64,000 bases of DNA from Falcatimonas sp. MSJ-15. GTDB taxonomy: Bacteria > Bacillota > Clostridia > Lachnospirales > Lachnospiraceae. Shown in pieces: positions 28,514 to 36,107 of the stretch (its first letter is position 1; every line of letters begins with the position of its first letter). The DNA is taken from assembly GCF_018918265.1 (NCBI RefSeq), contig NZ_JAHLQC010000008.1, positions 124,001 through 188,000 on the forward strand, read 5' to 3'. The position numbers and the translations under genes were made by a program. The notes under the pieces are model-generated. The model had not been told where the DNA came from. It did no database searches and saw only the letters and a program-made list of their open reading frames with translations.

Positions 28514-28516
28514 ATT

Positions 28517-29824
28517 CTATTCTCCTATCGATGAAGTCATTGAAGTATACAATTTAACATATCTGTTATTCGCTTCACTCTCATATACATATATAGTCAC
28601 ATCGTAAAGTCTGTCTGTCGCATCACTTCTTGTATACAATGAATCATTATATTCGCTTCCTGTATATACTCTCCCTGTGCTATTAAGAACCTGTTTGTTT
28701 GAAAAAATATTAAGCTTATTGGCACAAGCCTGTGACACATCAAGTGCTATATTAACCGGTGTTACATAATTACTATCCTGAACAGCTATAAACAGGTTAG
28801 CTGCTACTGATGAATTAATACTTGTACCATTATTAACTCTTATAATATCTTTTTTATAATCTGTTGTATTATACTGGTTAAAAAAAAGATATACATTCTC
28901 AAGAGCGTCATAAGTCTTCTCTGTGGCTGCATTCTTATATTCTCTCACTGTAAGAGTACTCTCATTAGCATCACCCACAGCACAGATAATTCCACCTGTA
29001 TTATCAAACGTATATACAATATTACAAGTAACTTTAACTCTATTATCTGCTTCTTTTGTAAGTATAACATCATGTGTACGGCTTATTCTGTTCTTAATAT
29101 CATCTTCTGTCTTTGATAGAACATATTCCGGTGCGGGAGTATTAGCTGCTGCTGCAATCTCGCATGCTTTTACCCATTTGTCAAATTCATAATTCTTATA
29201 TAGTTCATAATAATAATCACTGGCTCGCTCATCATAAGAAGCTGGCGTAAGTATTGCTGTTGTAGCACTATTTAATTCAGACAGTTCAGGCATATTATAA
29301 TTATTCTGTTTAACATCTCCACCTGACTCTGTATTACCTGTATATTCTGTTGCATCAAACTTAGCAATGATATCAAATGTACGATTATCCTTTTTTACAT
29401 TATTAATAGCATAATAATATTGTCTGTCTGTATTCGTCTTAAAACTATATGTTCCATCGCTACCTTTAGCTACTGACAAAAGATTCTGATTCTCAATTCT
29501 CTTATACATATTAGTAAGATTATTATAGCTAAGTTCATACATCTGTGTGTCATCTGTAATATAAGATGAATCTATAAGTCTAAAAGTATTTATCTCATTA
29601 AGTTCAAGTGCTGTTTCTTCTATGCCATACGCCTTAATGCCTTCCATCAGAGTTGTCGCTATCTCGCCTGCTATCTGCTTAGTCTTAGTCTTATTATTAG
29701 TAACAGCCGATACAACGAATGTTCTAAGAAGTGGTGTTACAATAATAGCAAGTATTAACATACTTATGATTGTCTCAATCAGAGTAAAACCGTCATTATT
29801 ATTTTTAATACTACCTTTTTTCAT
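28517..29824 (-). CDS. Type IV pseudopilin, PilV/GspI-like, large head
   Basis: A 435-residue prepilin: NNNDG/FTLIETIISMLILA with Glu at mature position 5, the PilV/GspI-type T-L-I-E-x-I-I-S helix, and a long head of about 400 residues. The head has Tyr/Asn-rich beta strands (YNLTSMYK-like and NNYNMPELSE segments) and the phrase VILTKEADNRVKVTCNIVYT. It opens the set of four pseudopilin genes after pilO, 16 bp downstream. It is probably a minor pilin that helps initiate the pilus. Confidence 0.8.
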   Translation of the reverse strand: MKKGSIKNNNDGFTLIETIISMLILAIIVTPLLRTFVVSAVTNNKTKTKQIAGEIATTLMEGIKAYGIEETALELNEINTFRLIDSSYITDDTQMYELSYNNLTNMYKRIENQNLLSVAKGSDGTYSFKTNTDRQYYYAINNVKKDNRTFDIIAKFDATEYTGNTESGGDVKQNNYNMPELSELNSATTAILTPASYDERASDYYYELYKNYEFDKWVKACEIAAAANTPAPEYVLSKTEDDIKNRISRTHDVILTKEADNRVKVTCNIVYTFDNTGGIICAVGDANESTLTVREYKNAATEKTYDALENVYLFFNQYNTTDYKKDIIRVNNGTSINSSVAANLFIAVQDSNYVTPVNIALDVSQACANKLNIFSNKQVLNSTGRVYTGSEYNDSLYTRSDATDRLYDVTIYVYESEANNRYVKLYTSMTSSIGE

Positions 29825-29840
29825 AAAAACGGCATCTCCT

Positions 29841-30518
29841 TTAGTTGGCTGTATTTATCTCAAGAGTTCCAAATATATTACCTGTTCCAAGATTAATATC
29901 TGATATGTCCGGTCTTTCAAATGGCTTATCAGTTCCTGTAAGATAATACATTGAAAGAGTCATTGTTCCTGTAAGATTACCTGTCTGTGCATCATAAGTT
30001 GTATTAAGATCTGTGACATTAATTCGCTCTTTATATTCATTAATATATGTCATGCATTTTTTGTATCCTTCATAAGTTGTCTTATATGTCACCGATATAG
30101 GAACAGAGTATGCATAGAGAATACCTTGTTCTGATATATCAGATGGAATATTCTCCTCATTAAGTATAAGAGTCTCTGTTCCAAGTGATGCTGCACTAAT
30201 CTCCATATCAGATTCCTTTTCTAAAGATACAAGAAACATAATAATCTTATCAATTGAGATTCCTGCACCATATCTGTCTGTAAATTCTTCTATGAGTTTA
30301 CTATATTTGGTTATTCCATCTTCATAGATTGTCTGTTTATCAACAAGCCCCTGAAGTTCTTCCTGCTTTTCTTTAAGTGTCTTATTTTCTTCATTAATGG
30401 CAGCAGTCTTATCATTATATCTGCTGAATCCAAACTGATACGAAAAGAACAACATAACAACTGCAAGAAGAATAACTATTAATTTGGTCTGCTCATTATT
30501 CAATATCTTGGCATTCAT
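29841..30518 (-). CDS. pilO: PilO-like pilus alignment protein
   Basis: A 225-residue bitopic inner-membrane protein. A single membrane helix at residues 12-30 (KLIVILLAVVMLFFSYQFGF) is followed by a coiled coil (AAINEENKTLKEKQEELQGL) and a ferredoxin-like periplasmic-side domain (VTYKTTYEGYKKCMTYINEY), the PilO layout. It links PilN with the pilus platform. The start codon shares one base with the pilM/N stop (TAATG), so translation is coupled. Sequence similarity is weak; the call rests on layout and position. Confidence 0.75.
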   Translation of the reverse strand: MNAKILNNEQTKLIVILLAVVMLFFSYQFGFSRYNDKTAAINEENKTLKEKQEELQGLVDKQTIYEDGITKYSKLIEEFTDRYGAGISIDKIIMFLVSLEKESDMEISAASLGTETLILNEENIPSDISEQGILYAYSVPISVTYKTTYEGYKKCMTYINEYKERINVTDLNTTYDAQTGNLTGTMTLSMYYLTGTDKPFERPDISDINLGTGNIFGTLEINTAN

Positions 30519-32251
30519 TAGTTAGTGCCTCCTTTCGTCTTATCATTATCTTGTGACTTATCACTATTAGTGGTATCGCTCTTAGATTCAGTATCAGAAG
30601 CATCACTATCCTTCTTAGTATCTGCATCTTTAGAAGCATCACTATCCTTCTTAGTATCTGCATCTTTAGAAGTCTCATCTTCTGTTGTTTTAAAATAACA
30701 TACAAGTGACAATACTACTTCATTAGAACCTGTATCTTCATTCTTAGTATCAGTAAAACCTGATGTAGTTACTTTTGAAAAATATTCTATGCCTTCAACC
30801 TGGCTTACAAGCTTGGCTGCTTCTTCTTTCGATGAAACTGTGGCATTAAGTATCATAGACTCATTAGTCGCAACAAGCGAATGTATGATTGTATCTGAAG
30901 GGATATTACGCTCAAGTTCACTTACTATTCCATTCATATTCTCGATATTGCTAAATGTATGTGTATTCATGTCATCAAGTGCAGCATATACATTCTTATA
31001 ATTCATATAATCTGCACATATCTGTTCTATGTAACTTAACTCTTCAATTCGCTTTTCGTATTTCTTTTTCTTGTCAACTGCATGATTGTACTTAATCATT
31101 GGTAGCACTGTTAACATAACCGAACCTACTATTGCAACAAAAAAACCTGTTACATACATAAGAGTCTTATCAACGCCTTTTTTACTTACAATCTGGTCTA
31201 TCGGAATAAATCCAAGTGGTTTCATCGCACCTGCAGCACAGACAACCATATCACCTGGGATATAATCATCTATATTCTCTTTTGGGAATGTAATTCCCGG
31301 AACACTTGTATAATTAAACACAGATAGTGTAAGTTCTCTTGAAAGAATCGTATCAAGTCCTTTTACTATTGAGCCAAGACCTATTATATATACTTTTGTA
31401 AGGCGTGAATTCTTGAAATTGGAATGATAATATTCAATAATTCTTGCAATATTACTTACAAATAATCTGAGAGAATTCGTTACTTCATTAACAACCTCAT
31501 CATCAGAAGTATCCATAAAGCTGTCTTTAATATACTTATGCTTCTTAAGTGCTTCCATACACTTCTCCGGCGATACGAATTCTTCATTGCCAGTCTCCAT
31601 AAGAGCTTCAACCATTATATTAGTACCATAATTAACTGTTCTTTGAAGTTCAAGTACTCCATTATTAATAATACTTATAAGAGTTGTATTCTCATTAACA
31701 ATCATATAGAAGCCTGTTTCCTCACCGGATATCTTCTTAAGCCACTGATATGCTGAATTACCTGCATAATCAAGAGATACTATATTAAAACTTGCAAGTT
31801 CTGCAAAGCTGAAATATGTCTTAATAAGATTAGATGGTGCTGCGAATACTATTACTTTAGCTTTTTTTGCTTCTGTATCTTTTGATAAAAGATTATATGA
31901 CACAACATAATTAGATACATCCATTGGAAAATAGTCATTCGCCTGTGCCGTTACAACTTCAAGCATCTTATTCTCTGCTACAAGTGGAATTGTAACTTCT
32001 CTGCTAAGTATCTTATTAGAATCAATCGTAAATATAACATTCTTATTCTTGATTCCCATGTCACTTAACTTATCTTTTAATACTCTTACTAATTTATCCT
32101 TATCCCTGACATATCCATCTTCAACACTATTTTCAGGTGTTGGTATTGTAGCGCATTTATATACTTTGGGATTTTTCTTTTTATAATCAGTTTCACATAT
32201 TCTGGTAACAATATTACCAATCTCGATACTGACTACTTTGGATACTTTCAT
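30518..32251 (-). CDS. pilM: PilM-PilN fusion of the pilus alignment complex
   Basis: A 577-residue protein. Residues 1-350 form an actin-like PilM ATP-binding domain (VVSIEIGNIVTRICETDY, NVIFTIDSNKILSREVTIPL, VVTAQANDYFPMDVSNYVVS, and the phosphate loop VYIIGLGSIVKGLDTIL). A membrane helix near 375-400 (LMYVTGFFVAIVGSVMLTVL) is followed by a PilN-like coiled coil and small domain (IIHSLVATNESMILNATVSS). In most species these are two genes; here they are fused. The last 60 residues are a Lys/Asp/Ser-rich tail encoded by a perfect 36-bp tandem repeat. It lies downstream of a terminator-like hairpin and is coupled to pilO. Confidence 0.85.
   Translation of the reverse strand: MKVSKVVSIEIGNIVTRICETDYKKKNPKVYKCATIPTPENSVEDGYVRDKDKLVRVLKDKLSDMGIKNKNVIFTIDSNKILSREVTIPLVAENKMLEVVTAQANDYFPMDVSNYVVSYNLLSKDTEAKKAKVIVFAAPSNLIKTYFSFAELASFNIVSLDYAGNSAYQWLKKISGEETGFYMIVNENTTLISIINNGVLELQRTVNYGTNIMVEALMETGNEEFVSPEKCMEALKKHKYIKDSFMDTSDDEVVNEVTNSLRLFVSNIARIIEYYHSNFKNSRLTKVYIIGLGSIVKGLDTILSRELTLSVFNYTSVPGITFPKENIDDYIPGDMVVCAAGAMKPLGFIPIDQIVSKKGVDKTLMYVTGFFVAIVGSVMLTVLPMIKYNHAVDKKKKYEKRIEELSYIEQICADYMNYKNVYAALDDMNTHTFSNIENMNGIVSELERNIPSDTIIHSLVATNESMILNATVSSKEEAAKLVSQVEGIEYFSKVTTSGFTDTKNEDTGSNEVVLSLVCYFKTTEDETSKDADTKKDSDASKDADTKKDSDASDTESKSDTTNSDKSQDNDKTKGGTN
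30601..30672. repeat. Perfect 36-bp tandem duplication in the PilN tail
   Basis: Two identical 36-bp units at 30601-30636 and 30637-30672, in frame. They encode two copies of a 12-residue Asp/Lys/Ser repeat at the C-terminus of the PilM/PilN fusion. Identity at every base suggests a recent slippage duplication. Confidence 0.95.
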
Positions 32252-32292
32252 ACAAATCCTCCTTAAAATTTCTTATACATAACAGCAAAAAT

Positions 32293-32351
32293 CTGTTGTA
32301 CAAAACTAATAACTCACCCGGCTTATATGAATTATTAATTTTGTACAACAG
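32293..32351 (-). terminator. Long hairpin between pilD and pilM/N (terminator or attenuator)
   Basis: A 24-bp stem (32293-32316 with 32328-32351) with an 11-nt loop starts within a few bases of the pilD stop. On the minus strand all 24 pairs form, two of them as G-U. On the plus strand those two positions would be C-A mismatches. The 3' side is followed by ATTTTTG. It should terminate part of the transcripts between the pilin/peptidase genes and the alignment and pseudopilin genes. Confidence 0.8.
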
Positions 32352-32355
32352 CCTT

Positions 32356-33114
32356 TTAGCCGGGGAAGAGACAGGTAACATACCAGTTAACGATATGACT
32401 GCCAAACCACATTGCAGTTATTACACCTGCGCTAAGATAAGGTCCCATCGCAAGCATATGATCTTTTTTAGATATTACCATTCTTAATATATGGATTACT
32501 GAAGCATACAGACATCCAAAAATAAAAGCCACTATTATAAGCTTCCAACCAAGTAAAAGCCCACAAGCAGCCATTAATTTCACATCTCCACCACCGATTG
32601 CACGTCCATTTGATAAAAAGTACATAAGATAGAGTACTCCACTGACAATTATCATTCCTATTATATAAGTAAGTATATGTTCATAATCAGTAGCAATGTT
32701 AACAAGTGCCATAATTCCTATATAGACATTAATGCTTACAGGAATCTCAAATGTACGGAAATCTATAACACTCAATACAATCAGGGCTGATATCACAAGG
32801 CTATATATAAGCGATGTAATATTAATGCCTGTATATATAAATGTAAGCACCCATAATATTCCATTTAATAATTCAATAATAGGATATTGTGGTGATATTC
32901 TGTCCCCGCATTTTCTGCATCTTCCTCGAAGGAATACATAAGAAAATACAGGAACTAAATCATACCACTTTAACTTATAGCCACATCTCATGCAATGGGA
33001 GCGGGTTGTGACTACGCTTTCCTTTAACGGAATACGATAAATGCAGACATTTAGAAAGCTTCCAACTATTATTCCATATATAAATACTAACGCATATAAG
33101 ATAGTTTCTAACAT
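32356..33114 (-). CDS. pilD: Prepilin peptidase (PilD, A24 family)
   Basis: A 252-residue polytopic aspartic peptidase that cleaves and usually N-methylates prepilins. The N-terminal domain starts FVYGIIVGSFLNVCIYRIPL and has four zinc-binding cysteines as CMRCGYKL and CRKCGDRI. The catalytic Asp residues lie in VIDFRTFEIPVSINVYIG and the signature NGRAIGGGDVKLMAACGLLL. The order and length match bifunctional PilD/ComC enzymes. It lies just after pilA, separated by a GC-rich hairpin, and would process the five class III-signal proteins encoded in the same operon. Confidence 0.94.
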   Translation of the reverse strand: MLETILYALVFIYGIIVGSFLNVCIYRIPLKESVVTTRSHCMRCGYKLKWYDLVPVFSYVFLRGRCRKCGDRISPQYPIIELLNGILWVLTFIYTGINITSLIYSLVISALIVLSVIDFRTFEIPVSINVYIGIMALVNIATDYEHILTYIIGMIIVSGVLYLMYFLSNGRAIGGGDVKLMAACGLLLGWKLIIVAFIFGCLYASVIHILRMVISKKDHMLAMGPYLSAGVITAMWFGSHIVNWYVTCLFPG

Positions 33115-33132
33115 ACTGCCCTTTCTTTATAT

Positions 33133-33162
33133 ACCACAGGGCAGGCGACACTGCCCTGCGGT
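33133..33162 (-). terminator. GC-rich hairpin between pilA and pilD
   Basis: The minus-strand stem ACCGCAGGGCAG/CTGCCCTGTGGT has one G-U pair that would be A-C on the plus strand, so it belongs to the minus transcript. No U-run follows (ATATAAAG), so it probably protects the 3' end of a processed pilA mRNA or causes partial termination. Confidence 0.7.
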
Positions 33163-33175
33163 AAAACATACGGAA

Positions 33176-33616
33176 TTATTTGCTTTCTGATGAGTTTGCT
33201 TTAATAACAACACTTCCACTTGCACTATCAGCTGTTTCAACTGTTACGGAACCAGTTGTAGATACAGTTACTTTAAAAGCACCACCCTTAGATGGCTCTG
33301 AATAATCTCCATTGAAGATCTCAGCAAGTTCATCTTTGTATGTTGCTAAATCAGCTTCTGTACCACTGATACCATCTTTTGTTACATAGAATGTAAGCTC
33401 TGCTGATGGTAATTCACCTACTGCTGCAATTGCTGTGTTAACTGAAGATTTAATTGATGCAATGTTGTTTGAATCAACACTGTCTTTTGATTTACTAACC
33501 CACTTCATAACCTGTGGAGCAAGTGCAACAGCAATAATAGCGATGATAAGAACTACTACGATAAGTTCTACAAGTGAAAATCCTTTGTTATTAAGTTTCT
33601 TGTTTCTTAGTTTCAT
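33176..33616 (-). CDS. pilA: Major type IV pilin
   Basis: A 146-residue type IV prepilin: LNNKG/FSLVELIVVVLIIAI with cleavage after Gly12 and Glu at mature position 5. A long hydrophobic helix runs to about residue 40, then a small Ser/Ala/Thr-rich beta head follows (DYSEPSKGGAFKVTVSTTGS). It has no Cys in the head, so there is no D-loop disulfide, as in many clostridial pilins. It is the shortest prepilin of the operon and lies between the platform gene pilC and pilD, the position of the major pilin. Flanking leader and hairpin elements suggest it is made in excess. Confidence 0.88.
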   Translation of the reverse strand: MKLRNKKLNNKGFSLVELIVVVLIIAIIAVALAPQVMKWVSKSKDSVDSNNIASIKSSVNTAIAAVGELPSAELTFYVTKDGISGTEADLATYKDELAEIFNGDYSEPSKGGAFKVTVSTTGSVTVETADSASGSVVIKANSSESK

Positions 33617-33775
33617 TTTTCAATTTCTCCTTAATATAAAATATTTAATTGTTACTTTTGTGCAAACAGTCTGATTTGCACGAATATATTAACAATTCCC
33701 ATTTCCAGGTTATCCATTCTCTAACAAATATACCTGCCGCTCCCATAGCTTTAGGAATTATTAAACGATGTTACA
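33617..33775 (-). promoter_or_regulatory. pilA leader region with hairpin
   Basis: A 159-bp gap between pilC and pilA, much wider than other gaps in the operon. It contains a 7-bp stem GTGCAAA/TTTGCAC (33660-33681) about 44 bp before the pilA ATG, and AGGAG at the ribosome site. An internal promoter or processing site is likely, but I found no clear -35/-10 pair and no match to the c-di-GMP riboswitch classes I know. Confidence 0.45.
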
Positions 33776-34990
33776 TTAGAGATTCTCAAGTCCACTGTAC
33801 ATATTAATCATTGGCATATAAATAGCAAGTACAAGTATACCAACTATGACACCCATAACCACGATTATAAGTGGTTCTATGGCTGCTGTAAGACTTTGTG
33901 TTGTAATCTCAACTTCTTCCTCGTAATATTCAGCAACTTTTTCAAGCATACCTTCAATATTACCAGTTTCCTCACCAATCTTTAACATATGATGAACCAT
34001 AGGTGGAAAAAGATTGGCATCTTTGATAGGTTCAGAGAGTGAAACACCTCTTTCAACTTCAGATTTTGCATTGTCAATGGCCTCTTTAAATAATATGTTA
34101 TCCATTGATCTTGCTGTTATATCAAGAGCATCTGATAGAGATAACCCTGAACTTACAAGTGTGCATAATGTTCTTGAGAACGAAGCACTCGAACTTTTAA
34201 CTGACAGTTTACCAAACACAGGCAATTTGATCTTAAGTGTTCCAAATATGTGTTTGCCTTTGTCTGTTCCTGCAAAAAGTTTGCATCCACCTGCTAATGC
34301 ACCTACTATAATTATGAGTAAGTACCATTTGTATATAAGAAAATCACTTATTCCGAGTACAAATTTTGTAATTGCCGGAAGTTCACTTCCCATGTCACTA
34401 AACATATCGGCAAATTTTGGAATAACTGCTACTGACATAATAATTACAACAACTATCGCGACTATAACAAGAATAATCGGATAGATCATCGCTTTTTTTA
34501 CAAGACCTTTTATCTTGGCCTGTTTCTCAAATTGTGTTGCAAGTCGTCCAAATGCTGTATCAAGACTTCCTGATGATTCACCAGCTTCAACAAGATTAAT
34601 CATAAGTGCCGGAAATACATTCTTATGAACACTCATTGCATCTGATAGAGTCTCTCCTTTTTCAACTGCTATTTTAGTCTCGTTTATTGCTTTTTTAAAT
34701 ATCTTGTTCTCAGTCTGGTCCCCTAACATTGCAAGTGCTTCAACTACTGTTACACCTGCATTAAGAATACTGTTAAACTGTCTGCAGAATATACTAAGAT
34801 CTCTTGGCTTTACACCTTTGCCAATAGAGATATTAATATCTTTTGTTAACATATTCTGCGTTGTAACTTTTATTGGAATCAGGCCTTCATTCTTAAGTTT
34901 TGCTCTTACAAATGCTTCATCAATAGCTTCCATTGAGCCTTTTTTCTCTTTGCCGTCATTTGCAATCGCTACATATGAAAACTCTGCCAA
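33776..34990 (-). CDS. pilC: Pilus platform protein PilC (GspF family)
   Basis: A 404-residue inner-membrane protein with two GspF domains: the first near 70-190 (FCRQFNSILNAGVTVVEALA and NLVEAGESSGSLDTAFGRLA), the second near 270-400 (FSRTLCTLVSSGLSLSDALD and MLKIGEETGNIEGMLEKVAE). Membrane helices are at about 170-195, 220-240 and the C-terminus (IVVMGVIVGILVLAIYMPMI). The N-terminal MAEFSYVAIANDGKEKKGSM is typical of PilC. It couples the PilB and PilT motors to pilin insertion. It lies between pilT and pilA. Confidence 0.95.
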   Translation of the reverse strand: MAEFSYVAIANDGKEKKGSMEAIDEAFVRAKLKNEGLIPIKVTTQNMLTKDINISIGKGVKPRDLSIFCRQFNSILNAGVTVVEALAMLGDQTENKIFKKAINETKIAVEKGETLSDAMSVHKNVFPALMINLVEAGESSGSLDTAFGRLATQFEKQAKIKGLVKKAMIYPIILVIVAIVVVIIMSVAVIPKFADMFSDMGSELPAITKFVLGISDFLIYKWYLLIIIVGALAGGCKLFAGTDKGKHIFGTLKIKLPVFGKLSVKSSSASFSRTLCTLVSSGLSLSDALDITARSMDNILFKEAIDNAKSEVERGVSLSEPIKDANLFPPMVHHMLKIGEETGNIEGMLEKVAEYYEEEVEITTQSLTAAIEPLIIVVMGVIVGILVLAIYMPMINMYSGLENL

Positions 34991-35028
34991 ATTCTATCTT
35001 CCTTTCTTTAATTATTAATATATCTTAA

Positions 35029-36084
35029 TTAGAATAATCTTCTCTCCATTGTTACATCATCCTGTGCAAAATTAAGTGCCTGTTCAGCATCAATCTTGCC
35101 TGTTAGATATAATTCATATAGAGCATCATCCATAAGCTGCATTCCAAGCTTTTTGCTTGTCTGAATCATCGAATTAATCTGATGTGTCTTTGATTCTCTT
35201 ATAAGGTTCTTAATTGCAGGTGTTCCATGCATTACCTCATAAGCTGCAACTCGTCCTTTGCCATCTCTTGTAGGTATAAGAAGCTGTGATATTACTGATT
35301 CAAGTACATTAGATAGCTGAACTCGTATCTGCTGCTGCTGTTCTGAAGGGAATACGTCAATAATACGTTCTATTGTATTCGCAGAACCTGTTGTATGTAA
35401 TGTTGAGAATACAAGATGTCCTGTCTCTGCTGCTGTTATAGCTATTGATATTGTGTCAAGATCTCGCATCTCACCTACTAAGATAACATCCGGATCTTCT
35501 CGTAATGCAGCTCTTAATGCTTTTGAATATGAGTTGGTATCAATTCCAATCTCTCTTTGATTTACAATTGCTTTTTTATGTTTGTGAATATACTCGATTG
35601 GGTCTTCAAGAGTTATAATGTGTTCATTTCTGGTAGAATTAATTATGTCGATCATAGATGCTAATGTGGTTGATTTACCACTTCCTGTCGGACCTGTTAC
35701 AAGGACAAGGCCTCTTTTTTTATTGGTAAGTTCTATTACTGACTGTGGTATTCCAAGTTTCTCTGCCGGTGGAATCTGTGTTGCTACTAATCTGATAACA
35801 AGTGCGTATGAGCCTCTTTGTCTAAAGACATTGACTCTGAAACGTCCGATTCCTTTTATCGCATACGAAAAATCGGCCTCACCTTCCATGGCAAGTGTAT
35901 CAAGTATCTTGTCTGATAATATAGGTTCTATTATCTCTTTAGTATCCTGTGGTGTCATATCTTCATAATCTAATGGAATAAGTTCACCATTAACTCTGAT
36001 CTTTGGTGGAATTCCAACTGAGATATGAAGATCAGATGCTTTTGCTTCCTGTGCTTTTAATAGAAGTTCTTCTATCTTTATCAT
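35029..36084 (-). CDS. pilT: Pilus retraction ATPase PilT
   Basis: A 351-residue hexameric ATPase that depolymerises the pilus for twitching and DNA uptake. It has the N-terminal PAS-like domain (AKASDLHISVGIPPKIRVNG), Walker A LVTGPTGSGKSTTLASMIDI, the Asp box TLEDPIEYIHKHKKAIVNQREIG start, Walker B REDPDVILVGEMRDLDTISI, and the His box AAETGHLVFSTLHTTGSANTIERI start. PilT rather than PilB is indicated by the short length and the C-terminal AYEVMHGTPAIKNLIRE. Its presence implies retractile pili. It is 23 bp after pilB. Confidence 0.95.
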   Translation of the reverse strand: MIKIEELLLKAQEAKASDLHISVGIPPKIRVNGELIPLDYEDMTPQDTKEIIEPILSDKILDTLAMEGEADFSYAIKGIGRFRVNVFRQRGSYALVIRLVATQIPPAEKLGIPQSVIELTNKKRGLVLVTGPTGSGKSTTLASMIDIINSTRNEHIITLEDPIEYIHKHKKAIVNQREIGIDTNSYSKALRAALREDPDVILVGEMRDLDTISIAITAAETGHLVFSTLHTTGSANTIERIIDVFPSEQQQQIRVQLSNVLESVISQLLIPTRDGKGRVAAYEVMHGTPAIKNLIRESKTHQINSMIQTSKKLGMQLMDDALYELYLTGKIDAEQALNFAQDDVTMERRLF

Positions 36085-36107
36085 ATATATTTCACCTTTC
36101 TACCTAT

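Noticed and set aside
32214..32405. A 63-codon minus-strand open frame across the pilD-pilM gap
   Set aside because: It overlaps the ends of both genes and the 24-bp hairpin; there is no ribosome site.
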